This document shows positions 38,933 to 48,202 of a stretch of DNA of 64,000 nt, piece after piece. The DNA lies in the NCBI RefSeq assembly GCF_021491915.1, contig NZ_CP090836.1, forward strand, positions 285,001 to 349,000, read 5' to 3'. The stretch's first letter is position 1; each line of letters begins with the position of its first letter. The translations under genes were made by a program, and so were the position numbers. The stretch is from Paracoccus everestensis. Lineage in GTDB: Bacteria; Pseudomonadota; Alphaproteobacteria; Rhodobacterales; Rhodobacteraceae. The notes under the pieces were generated by a model. That model saw nothing but the letters and a program-made list of their open reading frames with translations. It was not told where the DNA came from and did not search any database.

Positions 38933-39883
38933 TTACTTCTGGTAATCGGCCATGTTCTGGGGCGTGACCGGCTCGAACGGGATCCAGTGTTTGGGTTCGA
39001 TCTTCTCGCCCCCTGCTGCGGCGACGGCGGCGCGGACCGCCTGTTCGCCCTGGCCGGTGGCGTTCTGATAGACGGTCACGTCCATCTGCCCGGCCTCCAT
39101 CGCGGCAAGCCCGTCTGCGGTGGCGTCGATGCCGGCGATGACGATATCGCCCTTGCCGGTGGTCGCCGCCAGGGCCTGCGCCGCGCCAATCGCCATTTCG
39201 TCGTTGTTGGCGACGATGGCATCGAATTCCAGGCCCGCCGTCAGCCAGGACGTGACCAGATCCTGCGCCTGCACGCGGTTCCAGTTGGCGACCTGCTTTT
39301 CGATGATCTCGACAGGGCAGTCGGGCTGGGCAAAGGCTTCCTCGACCATCTGGGTGCGCACATGGGCGGCGTGGTTTTCCAGCGGGCCCATCAGGATCAC
39401 GGCCTTGGCATCCTCGCGGCCCTTCAGCGCCTCGCAGACGGCGGCGGCTTCCAGGCGGCCCGCGTCGGTTTCCTGCGATCCGACATAGCCGGTGCCTTCG
39501 GGCATCCCGGTTTCCAATTCCGCAGGCGGGTGGTTCACATAGATCAGCGGAATGCCCGCCCCCGTCGCCGTGGCGGTGATGGCTGCCGTGCTGTCGCCAT
39601 CGACCGCGTTCACGATGATCGCATCGACGCCGTTGGCGACGAAGATCTGGACCTGGTTCAGCTGCTTGGCCACGTCCAGTTGCGCATCCTCGATCGACAG
39701 GGTGACGCCTTCGGTGCGCTCGGCCTCGGCGCGGATGCCGTTCAGCAGGATCGTCAGGAAGGGGTTGTCGAATGATGTCATGGTGACGCCGATCCGGGTT
39801 TCGGCAAGCGCCGGGGCGGCAAGCGACAGGCAAAGGGCGGTGGTGACGGCAATCTTTCTGGGCAGTCTGGTCATGGGATGCAT
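38933..39883 (-). CDS. sugar/inositol ABC transporter substrate-binding protein (second copy)
   Basis: A 316-residue periplasmic binding protein of the ribose/galactose type (peripla_BP_4) with signal peptide RKIAVTTALCLSLAAPALA. It is plainly related to the binding protein at 42.6-43.5 kb: GVTLSIEDAQLDVAKQLNQVQ here matches GVTLQIEDAQNDVGKQLNQIQ there, and both have VDAIIVN and NNDEMAIGA. The start at 39883 or the ATG three codons later are both possible. It follows the permease gene, so one transporter has two candidate receptors. Confidence 0.88.
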   Translation of the reverse strand: MHPMTRLPRKIAVTTALCLSLAAPALAETRIGVTMTSFDNPFLTILLNGIRAEAERTEGVTLSIEDAQLDVAKQLNQVQIFVANGVDAIIVNAVDGDSTAAITATATGAGIPLIYVNHPPAELETGMPEGTGYVGSQETDAGRLEAAAVCEALKGREDAKAVILMGPLENHAAHVRTQMVEEAFAQPDCPVEIIEKQVANWNRVQAQDLVTSWLTAGLEFDAIVANNDEMAIGAAQALAATTGKGDIVIAGIDATADGLAAMEAGQMDVTVYQNATGQGEQAVRAAVAAAGGEKIEPKHWIPFEPVTPQNMADYQK

Positions 39884-39957
39884 CCTGTCGTTTGGGGTGT
39901 GCAGGGGGAACCGGCCGGCGCCGGGGGCGGCCCGATGGCCGGGCCGCGCGGGGTGTT

Positions 39958-40977
39958 TCAGCTGGTCTTGCGGCGCTTGCGCTGGCGGTGGACATCGGCC
40001 ACCACGGCAGCCACGACGATCGCGCCCTTGATCATCTCCTGGTAGTAGGCATCCAGCCGCAGGAAGGTGAAGCCCGAGATGATGACACCGAAGATCACCA
40101 TGCCGATAGCCGTGCCCAGGATGGATCCCCGCCCGCCGTTCAGCGACACGCCCCCGATCACCGCCATGGCGATGGCGTCCAGTTCATAGGCGAGGCCCAT
40201 GCCCGCCTGCGCGGTCTGGCCTCGGGCCGCGACCACCATCCCGGCCAGGGCCGCCAGCATCGCGGCGATGACATAGACCTTGACCAGGTGGCGTTCCACG
40301 TCGATGCCCGACACGCGCGCGGCCTGGGCATTGGCGCCGATAGCATAGGTGAACTTGCCGTAGCGGGTGTATTTCATCGCGATATGGAAGATCGCCGCGA
40401 CGATGATGAAGATCACCACCGGCATCATGCCCGACCCGATCCAGGCAAAGCCCTCGGTCGGGAAGCTGACCGGCTGGCCCTTGGTGTACCACTTGGCGAA
40501 CCCGCGCACCGTGACCATGGTGCCCAGCGTGGCGATGAAGGGCGGGATCTTGGTATAGGCGATCAGCCAGCCGTTGATGAGGCCGACGATGGCCCCGCAA
40601 CCAAGCCCGATCAGCAGCGGCACGATCATCGGCAGGTCGGTCAGCGCGGGATAGACCGCGCGGGCATAGGTGGACACCTGGGCGAAGGACATCGCCACCA
40701 TGGCGACCGCCCCCACCACGGACCCCGACGACAGGTCGATCCCGCCCGAGATGATGACCTGCGTCACGCCCACGGCGATGATGCCGATCACAGACACTTG
40801 CAGGATCATGATCTTCAGCCGGTTCCAGGAAAACAGGAAGGACTGGCCCTGGAAGATCCAGCCCAGGATCTCGAAGACCAGGGCGATGCCGATCAGGACC
40901 AGCAGGATGTTGACCTCGGTCGGCAGGCGGCGCTGCGTGCGAGGCGCGGCGCGGGCGGTGATGTCTTGGCTGCTCAT
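39958..40977 (-). CDS. sugar/inositol ABC transporter permease
   Basis: A 339-residue RbsC-type permease with about ten membrane helices. The family block GVTQVIISGGIDLSSGSVVGAVAM and the ARVSGIDVERHLVKVYVIAAMLAALAGMV loop that contacts the ATPase are clear, as is GGVSLNGGRGSILGT near the C-terminus. It forms the membrane channel of the transporter with the ATPase 13 bp upstream. Myo-inositol is the probable substrate because of the iol genes in the same operon. Confidence 0.9.
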   Translation of the reverse strand: MSSQDITARAAPRTQRRLPTEVNILLVLIGIALVFEILGWIFQGQSFLFSWNRLKIMILQVSVIGIIAVGVTQVIISGGIDLSSGSVVGAVAMVAMSFAQVSTYARAVYPALTDLPMIVPLLIGLGCGAIVGLINGWLIAYTKIPPFIATLGTMVTVRGFAKWYTKGQPVSFPTEGFAWIGSGMMPVVIFIIVAAIFHIAMKYTRYGKFTYAIGANAQAARVSGIDVERHLVKVYVIAAMLAALAGMVVAARGQTAQAGMGLAYELDAIAMAVIGGVSLNGGRGSILGTAIGMVIFGVIISGFTFLRLDAYYQEMIKGAIVVAAVVADVHRQRKRRKTS

Positions 40978-40990
40978 GCGAATGGTTCCC

Positions 40991-42529
40991 TTACTTCGCC
41001 GCAAGCGACATGATCTTGACCTGATCCGCATCGGCGCGGTCCAGGAAGCCGGACACATGGCCTTCGTGCATGACCATGATGCGGTCGGACATGCCCAGCA
41101 CCTCGGGCAGTTCCGAGGAGATCATCAGCACGGCCACGCCCTGGGCTGCCAGTTCCGTGATCAGGCGGTGGATTTCGGATTTCGCGCCCACGTCGATGCC
41201 GCGGGTCGGTTCGTCCAGGATCAGGATCCGGGGTTTCGTCAGAAGCCAGCGGGCGATCAGCAGCTTCTGCTGGTTGCCGCCCGACAGGTTTTCCACCGTT
41301 TCCTGAAGGTTCGGGGTCTTGACGCGCAGGGTGCGGGCCATGTCCTCGGCCAGGCGGTTCACTTCGCGCTGCTGGACGAAGCCGTTCCTGACATGGCTGC
41401 GGGTGATCAGCGCGGACTGGATGTTTTCCAGGCAGTCCAGCGTCAGGAAGCAGCCGGTTTCCTTGCGATCCTCGGTCAGGAAGGCCATGCCATGCGCCAT
41501 GGCCTGCGCGGGCGTGGCGATGGTCACGGGCTTGCCGTCGATCAGGATTTCGCCGGACTCGGCCGGGTGGACGCCGAACAGCGCCTCGGCCACATTGGAC
41601 CGCTTGGACCCGACCAGACCGGCCAAGCCCAGGATCTCGCCCCGGCGCAGGGAAAAGGACACGTCGTGGAAGACGCCGGGCAGGGTCAGGTTGCGAACCT
41701 CGAGGATCGTGTCGCCGATGGGGCAGTCCACCTTGGGGAACATGTTGGTGATCTCTCGGCCCACCATCATGCGGATGATGTCGTCGCGCGTCACGTCGGA
41801 TGCGTTATGGGTGCCGACATACTTGCCGTCGCGGAAGACGGTGAATTCGTCGGCGATCTCGAACAGTTCGTTCATCTTGTGGGTGATATAGACGATGCCG
41901 ATGCCGCGGGCGCGCAGGTCGCGGATGATGGCGAACAGGTGGTCCACCTCGCGTTCCGTCAGCGCGGATGTCGGTTCGTCCATGATCAGCACGTCGGAAT
42001 TGTGGCTGACCGCCTTGGCGATCTCGACCATCTGCTTTTGTGCCACGGTCAGGTCGCTGACCTGCGCGCGGGGGTCCAGCCTGATGTTGAGCCGCGCGAA
42101 CAGATCGGCCGTCATGCGGGTCATCTCGGCATGGTCGATCAGGCCGAAGCGGTTCTTCGGTTCGCGCCGGATCCAGATGTTTTCCGCCACCGTCATCCAG
42201 TTCATCAGCGCCAGTTCCTGGTGGATCATCGAGATCCCCTGTTCAAGCGCATCCAGCGGCGATTTCAGCGCGACCACCTGTCCCCGCAGACGGATCTCGC
42301 CCGCGTCGGGCTGATAGACGCCGGCGATGATCTTCATCAGCGTGGACTTGCCCGCACCGTTTTCCCCCATCAGGGCATGGACGGTGCCGGGCCGGACGCG
42401 CAACTGCACGTCGTCCAGCGCAAGAACGCCCGGGAATTCCTTGCGGATGCCGCTGATCGACAAGACACCCTCGCGCTGGGTTGCCGCGTGAACGCGGTCG
42501 ATGGCGGCTGCGGTTCTTGGGCTGACCAT
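40991..42529 (-). CDS. sugar/inositol ABC transporter ATP-binding protein (two domains)
   Basis: A 512-residue RbsA/MglA-type protein with two ATPase domains. Domain 1 has Walker A GENGAGKS at 55-62 and Walker [13 protein letters not shown]. Domain 2 has LSGGNQQK and [15 protein letters not shown], but its Walker A region reads GLVGSKRSN and lacks the usual lysine-serine pair, as is normal for the second domain in this family. It powers import through the adjacent permease. Confidence 0.93.
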   Translation of the reverse strand: MVSPRTAAAIDRVHAATQREGVLSISGIRKEFPGVLALDDVQLRVRPGTVHALMGENGAGKSTLMKIIAGVYQPDAGEIRLRGQVVALKSPLDALEQGISMIHQELALMNWMTVAENIWIRREPKNRFGLIDHAEMTRMTADLFARLNIRLDPRAQVSDLTVAQKQMVEIAKAVSHNSDVLIMDEPTSALTEREVDHLFAIIRDLRARGIGIVYITHKMNELFEIADEFTVFRDGKYVGTHNASDVTRDDIIRMMVGREITNMFPKVDCPIGDTILEVRNLTLPGVFHDVSFSLRRGEILGLAGLVGSKRSNVAEALFGVHPAESGEILIDGKPVTIATPAQAMAHGMAFLTEDRKETGCFLTLDCLENIQSALITRSHVRNGFVQQREVNRLAEDMARTLRVKTPNLQETVENLSGGNQQKLLIARWLLTKPRILILDEPTRGIDVGAKSEIHRLITELAAQGVAVLMISSELPEVLGMSDRIMVMHEGHVSGFLDRADADQVKIMSLAAK

Positions 42530-42584
42530 CCTCTGTCCTCCGGTTGGGGAAGGGCGCCGGGCGCGGACCGCCCGGCGTCAAGGC

Positions 42585-43526
42585 TCAGTTCCGGGCCTGG
42601 TATTCGGCCAGGTTCGCGGGCGTCACCAGTTCGAAGGGCACATAGACCTTGTTCTCGACCTCTTCCCCGCGCGCCAGCTTCAGGGCCGCATCCACCGCGC
42701 CCTCACCCTGGCCCGCCGCGTTCTGGAACACGGTCACGTCCAGGTCGCCCGCCTCCATTGCGGCAAGCGCGTCCTGCGTCGCATCAACACCACCGACGAT
42801 CACGTCATCCATCGACACGCCCGCCGATTTCATGGCCTGGATCGCGCCGATGGCCATTTCGTCGTTGTTGGAGATCACCGCGTCGAATTCCAGCCCCGAG
42901 GTGATCCAGTTCGTCATCAGGTCTGCGGCCTGGGTGCGCGACCAGTTCGCGGTCTGCTCCTCGACGATCTGGATGAAGCTGCATTCGGGCGTGGCGATCA
43001 CGTCCTTGATGTCCTGGGTGCGCATCCGCGCGGCCTGGTTCGACAACTCGCCCATCAGGACGACGGCCTTGGCCTCGGTCTTGCCGGCCTCTTTCAGAAG
43101 GCGGCAGATTTCCTGGGTTTCCAGGGTGCCGGATTCCTTTTCGTCGGATGCCACGAAGGCCTGGTTTTCCGGCAGGTCGTCGACGTTCACCGGTTCGCGG
43201 TTCACATAGACCAGCGGGATCCCGGCGTCGGCCGCGGCTTGCGACATGGCGACGGTGGCATCTGTATCGACAGGGTTCACGATGATCGCGTCCACGCCCG
43301 AGGCCACGAAGTTCTGGATCTGGTTCAGCTGCTTGCCCACGTCGTTCTGCGCGTCCTCGATCTGCAGGGTCACGCCGTCCAGACTGGCGGCGTGGTCCCC
43401 CATCCCGTTGCGCAGGACAGTCAGGAAGTTGTCGTCGAACAGGGCCATGGACACCCCGATGTTCTCGGCCTGGGCAGCCGTTCCCAGCAGCCCGCAGATC
43501 GCGGTCGCCGTCAGCAGTCGCTTCAT
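42585..43526 (-). CDS. sugar/inositol ABC transporter substrate-binding protein
   Basis: A 313-residue periplasmic binding protein, the first gene of the inositol operon. The signal peptide is MKRLLTATAICGLLGTAAQA. The mature part has the peripla_BP_4 fold (GVSMALFDDNFLTVLRNGM, VDAIIVNPVDTDATVAMSQAAADAGIPLVYVNREP, NNDEMAIGAIQAM, GGVDATQDALAAMEAG). GGAGGAAGACC precedes the ATG. The promoter must lie in the 254 bp up to the LacI-type gene. Confidence 0.92.
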   Translation of the reverse strand: MKRLLTATAICGLLGTAAQAENIGVSMALFDDNFLTVLRNGMGDHAASLDGVTLQIEDAQNDVGKQLNQIQNFVASGVDAIIVNPVDTDATVAMSQAAADAGIPLVYVNREPVNVDDLPENQAFVASDEKESGTLETQEICRLLKEAGKTEAKAVVLMGELSNQAARMRTQDIKDVIATPECSFIQIVEEQTANWSRTQAADLMTNWITSGLEFDAVISNNDEMAIGAIQAMKSAGVSMDDVIVGGVDATQDALAAMEAGDLDVTVFQNAAGQGEGAVDAALKLARGEEVENKVYVPFELVTPANLAEYQARN

Positions 43527-43726
43527 GGTCTTCCTCCACTGATGGTGCGCTTGGGCACCTTGTTCGTTGCTCTGTGCCAGACGACGGGCCGCAAGGGGCC
43601 AGCCCTGCGGATGCAGGGTTGCGCGGCTTTGGGTCTTTGGCAGGCGGCGACGATTCTCCTCAGGTCGTCGCAGGGGAAAGATCACGGAATGGCGTGCGTG
43701 GGTCAATCATGCTGTGGCGGCGGAAA

Positions 43727-43742
43727 CCATCATTCGTGATGG
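43727..43742. promoter_or_regulatory. possible LacI-type operator before the inositol operon
   Basis: CCATCATTCGTGATGG has perfect six-base arms around TTCG. It lies about 200 bp before the operon's first ATG and 38 bp after the upstream LacI-type gene. Another weak repeat, GGTGC-N6-GCACC, lies near 43545. Neither is shown to bind. Confidence 0.35.
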
Positions 43743-43780
43743 AAAATGACGGGTGCAATGATGGCTTTGCATCACGCGCC

Positions 43781-44809
43781 TTACAGGCTTTCCGGTGTCC
43801 AGATCTGGAAGGGCAGGAACCGCTGCCCCGGATTGTCGGTCAGCCCGTGGTCGCGCGCCTGGATCATCAGGGCCAGGGTTTCCTCGCAGACCTGGCGCAG
43901 GGGGGTGCTAATGACCACGGACAGGGTGCGGTCCTGCAAGGCCTCGCGCGAATCCGGCGTCAGTTCATTGACGATCAGCACCACGTCGCCCGGCTTTCGC
44001 GACTCGCGCAGCGCGGCGATGGCGCCTTCCATCCCGCCGCCCGCGCAATAGATGCCGACGATGTCGTTGTGCCGTTCCAGAAGTTCGGTCACCGCCTCAT
44101 GGGTCAGTTGCCGTGTTTCCAGGTTGACCTGGGGGTTCAGCAGTTCGAAATCCGGGGCGTATTCCCGGAAGTAGCTGCGAAATCCGGTTTCGCGCAATTC
44201 ATGGCCATGAAACCGGTGCCCGCCGATGAAGACCGCGACCTTGCCGGGCTTGGGCGCGATCCTGGAAATCAGCCAGCCCGCCGAACGGCCGACCTTGATG
44301 TTGTTGGTGCCGACATAGCTTTCCCGCACCCCTTGGGCGAAATCCGACAGCAGCGAAAAGGTGGGGATGCCGCGCGCGCGCAGGTCGCTGACCGCCGCCG
44401 TGACCTTGTGGTGATCCAGCCCGGTGGCCGCCACCGCATCGACCTTGCCGGCGAGTGACGCCAGCAGTTGTTCCAGTTCCCCCGGCAGGGTCGATTGCGC
44501 GAACCGCACCGTCACCCGCACCCGGTGCGAGGTGATCTGCGCCGCCTGATCCTGGAACTCACGCGCGAAGTCCTGATAGAAAGGATGCCGTTCCTTTTGC
44601 AGGATCAGTGCGACGTGCAGTTCGGGCAGTTCCGCCATCAGCCGCGCCCGGATGGCGTTTGCCCCGTGATAGCCGATGCGCTGCGCGGCGTCCTGCACGC
44701 GCCGCGCGGTTTCCTCGCGCACCTTCAGGCGGCCGTTCAGAACCCGGTCGGCCGTGGCAAGGCTGACGCCCGCCTCGCGCGCAAGGTCGGCAATGGTCGG
44801 GCGGCGCAT
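43781..44809 (-). CDS. LacI-family regulator of the inositol operon
   Basis: A 342-residue LacI-type protein. The N-terminal helix-turn-helix is TIADLAREAGVSLATADRVLNGRLKVREETARRV; the rest is a periplasmic-binding-protein-like effector domain (LHVALILQKERHPFYQDFAREFQ, YVGTNNIKVGRSAGWL, KVAVFIGGHRFHGHELRETGF). It is encoded directly upstream of the transporter/iol operon in the same direction, so it is the likely local regulator with a sugar or inositol effector. The gap to the dehydrogenase gene upstream is 68 bp. Confidence 0.88.
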   Translation of the reverse strand: MRRPTIADLAREAGVSLATADRVLNGRLKVREETARRVQDAAQRIGYHGANAIRARLMAELPELHVALILQKERHPFYQDFAREFQDQAAQITSHRVRVTVRFAQSTLPGELEQLLASLAGKVDAVAATGLDHHKVTAAVSDLRARGIPTFSLLSDFAQGVRESYVGTNNIKVGRSAGWLISRIAPKPGKVAVFIGGHRFHGHELRETGFRSYFREYAPDFELLNPQVNLETRQLTHEAVTELLERHNDIVGIYCAGGGMEGAIAALRESRKPGDVVLIVNELTPDSREALQDRTLSVVISTPLRQVCEETLALMIQARDHGLTDNPGQRFLPFQIWTPESL

Positions 44810-44877
44810 CGGCTGTCTTTCCGGCTGGTGATGGGATCCGTCAGGGTCTTGACGGTTTCACATCATCGCCCCGCCCG

Positions 44878-45873
44878 TCAAGGCTGCCAGCCGCCCCGCA
44901 GATCGACCGGCTGGCCCGTCGCAATCGAGGCGATCGCGGCCTCGGCCAGGCGCTGCGCCTCGTATCCGTCGCGGATCCCCGCCAGCGGTGCAGGGCCGCC
45001 CTGCAGCCATGCGGCAAAGGCTTCCATCTCGGCGCGATACGCGGCCTCGAACCGGGCGATGAAGTAATCCATCGGGGGCGCGGTCAGCTGGCCCGATGGC
45101 CCGGCAATGCGGACATCCGTCTGGGGGCAGTTGTCGATGAACAGGACCTCGGCCGCGCAATGCGCCTCGAGCCGCTGATCATAGCCCAGGGGGCCGCGGC
45201 GGTTGTTGGTCATCGTGACCATGCGCCCGGACTCGGTCAGCATCGTCACCGCCAGCGTGTCGATATCGCCCGCCTTGCCAATGGCGGGATCGATCTGGCA
45301 ATTGCCGACGGCATAGACGGTCGCGATCTCCTCGCCGCACATGAACCGCGCCTGGTCGAAATCGTGGATCGCCTGGTCCCGCAGCATCCCGCCGGATCGG
45401 CGGACATAGTCGATGGGCGGCGGACCGGGGTCGCGGGTGTGCATCACCAGTTGTTCCAGCCGCCCCGACTGGCCCGATGCGATGCGGTCCCGCACCGCGC
45501 GGAAGTTCGGATCGTAACGGCGCTGAAAGCCCAGCATGCAGCGGATGCCCGAGGCCTCGACGGCCTCGGTCACGCGCGCGACCGTCGGCCAGTCGAGCGA
45601 GATCGGCTTTTCGCAGAACACCGCCAGCCCGCGTTCGGCCGCCGCCAGCAGCAACTCCGCATGGCTGTCGGTGGACGAACAGATGACGATGCCGTCCAGG
45701 TCGTCGGACAGCGCGTCATGGGCGTCCGACCGCCGTGCCCCGATCCGGGCGGCAAGTGCGTCGCAGTCGGCGACCGGATCGACAAGATGGACGACCTCGA
45801 CACCGGGAATGGCGGTGGCGTTCATCGCATGGACGGCGCCGATGCGGCCCGCCCCGAAAACAGCAAGACGCAT
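44878..45873 (-). CDS. Gfo/Idh/MocA dehydrogenase, inositol dehydrogenase-like
   Basis: A 331-residue NAD(P)-dependent dehydrogenase with Rossmann motif VFGAGRIGAVHA, FCEKPISLDW, the LGFQRRYDPNF block and RDQAIHDFDQARFMCG, all close to IolG-type inositol dehydrogenases. It overlaps the stop of the preceding dehydrogenase by one base, so the two are coupled. It differs enough from the iolG at 37 kb to have a different polyol substrate. Confidence 0.87.
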   Translation of the reverse strand: MRLAVFGAGRIGAVHAMNATAIPGVEVVHLVDPVADCDALAARIGARRSDAHDALSDDLDGIVICSSTDSHAELLLAAAERGLAVFCEKPISLDWPTVARVTEAVEASGIRCMLGFQRRYDPNFRAVRDRIASGQSGRLEQLVMHTRDPGPPPIDYVRRSGGMLRDQAIHDFDQARFMCGEEIATVYAVGNCQIDPAIGKAGDIDTLAVTMLTESGRMVTMTNNRRGPLGYDQRLEAHCAAEVLFIDNCPQTDVRIAGPSGQLTAPPMDYFIARFEAAYRAEMEAFAAWLQGGPAPLAGIRDGYEAQRLAEAAIASIATGQPVDLRGGWQP

Positions 45874-47015
45874 CAGGCCCAGGCCTCCGATTCGATTGTG
45901 TTGACGTCGATCCAGCCGCCCGTGCCGCAGGATGCCAGCACCGCATCGACCACGGCGGCGGTATGGACGGCGGCGGCAAAGTCCGGCCAGGCCGGGGTGC
46001 CTTGCACGATGGCGCGGATGAATTCGGCCATTTCGACCACGATCATGTCGTTATAGCCGAAGCCATGGCCCGCGCCGATGCAGAAGCGGCCATAATCGCC
46101 ATGACCCGGCGCGGCCAGGATCGTGCGGAACCCTTGCCGCCCCTTGCGGTCGCGGGCGTCATAGAATTGCAGTTCCGCCATCCGTTCCTGATCGAACCGC
46201 ACCGTCCCCTTGGTGCCCACGACCTCGTAAGTCAGGCCCATCTTGCGTCCCGCATGGATGCGGCTGGCCGTGATGCTGCCCGGCACGCCGGATGCAAAGC
46301 GCATCAGGAACTGGGCCTGGTCGTCGTTTTCGACGGCGGCCATCCCGTCCCCCGCCGGGCGCTGCGCGTGGACCGTCTGGCGCATGCCCACGACCTCGGC
46401 CACCGGGCCGACAAGGAAATCCGCCAGGTTGATCGCATGGCTGGCGATGTCGCCAAGCGCACCGGCCCGCCCGACATTGACCGCGACCTGCCGCCAGTCA
46501 TGGGGCAGCGTCGGGTCCATCAGGTAATCCTCGACATGGGTGGCGCCGAAATGGATGACCTCGCCGATCTCTCCAGTCTCGATGATCTCTCGGGCAAGCT
46601 GGGTGGCGGGGTTCTTGACATAGTTGAAGCCGGTCATGGTGACGCGACCGCTGGCCTGCGCGACCCTGGCCATCTGCGCGGCTTCGCGCGCGGTGCGGCC
46701 CAGGGGCTTTTCGCAGATCACGTGCTTGCCCGCCTGCAGGGCCGCCATGGCCATGTCCGCGTGCAGGAAGGTGGGCGAGGCGATGGCAACCGCCTGCACG
46801 TCTTCCGCCGCCAGCAGATCGCGCCAGTCGCCTGTGCCGCGTTCAAAACCGAAATCCCGCGCGCGGCGCTGTGCGCCCGCCGCCTTCGATGTCGCGATGA
46901 CACGCCTGATCGCGCGATCCGGCATCTCGTAGACCGTCGAGACCTGCGACAGCGCGATGGCATAGGCCTTGCCCATGTAGCCCGCGCCGATGACCCCAAA
47001 GCCGATGTCAGCCAT
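45873..47015 (-). CDS. Gfo/Idh/MocA family dehydrogenase
   Basis: A 380-residue oxidoreductase with GFGVIGAGYMGKAYA (cofactor binding), ICEKPLGRTA, MTGFNYVKNPA and GDIASHAINLADFLVGPV. The length and the HDWRQ segment resemble members acting on sugar lactones or on keto-inositols, but no substrate is certain. It is the first gene of a unit behind the palindrome at 47074-47089, and is coupled to the next dehydrogenase. Confidence 0.87.
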   Translation of the reverse strand: MADIGFGVIGAGYMGKAYAIALSQVSTVYEMPDRAIRRVIATSKAAGAQRRARDFGFERGTGDWRDLLAAEDVQAVAIASPTFLHADMAMAALQAGKHVICEKPLGRTAREAAQMARVAQASGRVTMTGFNYVKNPATQLAREIIETGEIGEVIHFGATHVEDYLMDPTLPHDWRQVAVNVGRAGALGDIASHAINLADFLVGPVAEVVGMRQTVHAQRPAGDGMAAVENDDQAQFLMRFASGVPGSITASRIHAGRKMGLTYEVVGTKGTVRFDQERMAELQFYDARDRKGRQGFRTILAAPGHGDYGRFCIGAGHGFGYNDMIVVEMAEFIRAIVQGTPAWPDFAAAVHTAAVVDAVLASCGTGGWIDVNTIESEAWA

Positions 47016-47073
47016 GTTTCCTCCATCCTTGGCGCCACGCTAGCCACGGCGGGGCAGGGGACAAGCGGGGGGT

Positions 47074-47089
47074 TGAGGGGAAACCCTCA
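47074..47089. promoter_or_regulatory. operator palindrome before the dehydrogenase pair
   Basis: TGAGGGGAAACCCTCA has perfect six-base arms and matches, in its arms, the palindrome at 48127-48144. It lies 59 bp before the dehydrogenase ATG and overlaps the last codon of the LacI-type gene. Confidence 0.7.
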
Positions 47090-48094
47090 GACGCTTTCGG
47101 GCATGAGGATCTGGATTTCGGTCGCGATGGACCTGGCCTCGCCTTCAAGCCGGCCGATCAGCCGGGCCATGGTTTCGACGGCCAACCGGGCCTCCAGCAC
47201 AGGACGCTGGTCGATGATCACCTGCACCTTGCGGGCCTTCAGCATCAGGTGGCGTTCGGGGGTTTGTTCGTGGGTGACGATGGAAAATGGACGGGTCTGA
47301 CGGATGGGCGCCAGCGCCGCGACCAGTTCCGAACAGCCGGTGGTGCACAGATAGATGCCGCGCAGGTCGGGGTTCGTGCGTGCCGCGCGCAGCGCCATGG
47401 CGGCTGCGGTGGCCTTGTCCTCGTGCGTTTCCAGGATATCGGCGACCCGCAGGGCGGGATGGCGTTCTGCCAGGACGTCCGTGAAGCCGCCGCTGCGGGC
47501 CCCATGGCCGGGCATGTCGAAGCGGCCGATCAGCACCAGCGTGTCGCCGCCCTGACCAACCAGATATCCCATCAGGTCGCCCGCGACCCGGCCCGACTGG
47601 CGGTCGTCGGGCCCGACAAAGGCCGCGCGGCCACGGGCGGGCACGTCGTCGGCCAGGGTCACGACCGGGATGCGCGGGGGCAGCGCCTCGATCGCCGCGA
47701 CGATCTGGGGGGCGGCGGGAACGGTCAGGATCATCCCGTCCGCCCAGGCGGCGGCACGGGCGATCTGGGCGGCGATGCGGTCGGGCTGCGCCGGGTCGAT
47801 CCGCTCGATCTGGAACAGCAGGTTCAGGTCGCGATGAATGGCGCGGGCCTGTTCGATGCCCTGGCGCAACTGGGCATGGAACGGATTGGACGGCGGCTGG
47901 ATCAGCACCGCGATGCGCTTGGCGGCCGTGGGCGTGACCCGCAGGCTGCGATCCAAGCCTAGGCGGCGGGCGGCCGACAGGATCGCCGCCTCCTTGTCCG
48001 CGGACACCCCGCCGCGGCGGTTCACCACCCGGTCCACGGTGGCCAGCGATACCCCTGCCGCCTGCGCCACGTCTTCCAGCGTCACTTTTCCCAT
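47087..48094 (-). CDS. LacI-family regulator of the flanking dehydrogenase genes
   Basis: A 335-residue LacI-type protein with helix-turn-helix VTLEDVAQAAGVSLATVDRVVNRRGGVSADKEAAIL and a sugar-binding-like effector domain (IAVLIQPPSNPFHAQLRQGIEQA, FVGPDDRQSGRVAGDLMGYL, GIYLCTTGCSEL). Palindromes of the same type lie upstream of its own start and at its 3' end, in front of both neighbouring units, so it probably represses both and itself. Confidence 0.9.
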   Translation of the reverse strand: MGKVTLEDVAQAAGVSLATVDRVVNRRGGVSADKEAAILSAARRLGLDRSLRVTPTAAKRIAVLIQPPSNPFHAQLRQGIEQARAIHRDLNLLFQIERIDPAQPDRIAAQIARAAAWADGMILTVPAAPQIVAAIEALPPRIPVVTLADDVPARGRAAFVGPDDRQSGRVAGDLMGYLVGQGGDTLVLIGRFDMPGHGARSGGFTDVLAERHPALRVADILETHEDKATAAAMALRAARTNPDLRGIYLCTTGCSELVAALAPIRQTRPFSIVTHEQTPERHLMLKARKVQVIIDQRPVLEARLAVETMARLIGRLEGEARSIATEIQILMPESV

Positions 48095-48126
48095 GGTTCT
48101 TCCCTTTTCGGCAGGACGATGGGCGA

Positions 48127-48144
48127 TTGAGGGGATCCCCTCAA
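48127..48144. promoter_or_regulatory. 18-bp operator palindrome between the LacI gene and the divergent unit
   Basis: TTGAGGGGATCCCCTCAA is a perfect 18-bp palindrome, 33 bp before the LacI-type start and 59 bp before the divergent TIM-barrel gene. A closely similar site lies at 47074-47089. Confidence 0.8.
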
Positions 48145-48202
48145 GGCCGATCTTCGTCCTGCGTCACTTGCCGGTTAATCCTGCCTGGACCGGAGGAAGC
48201 CC

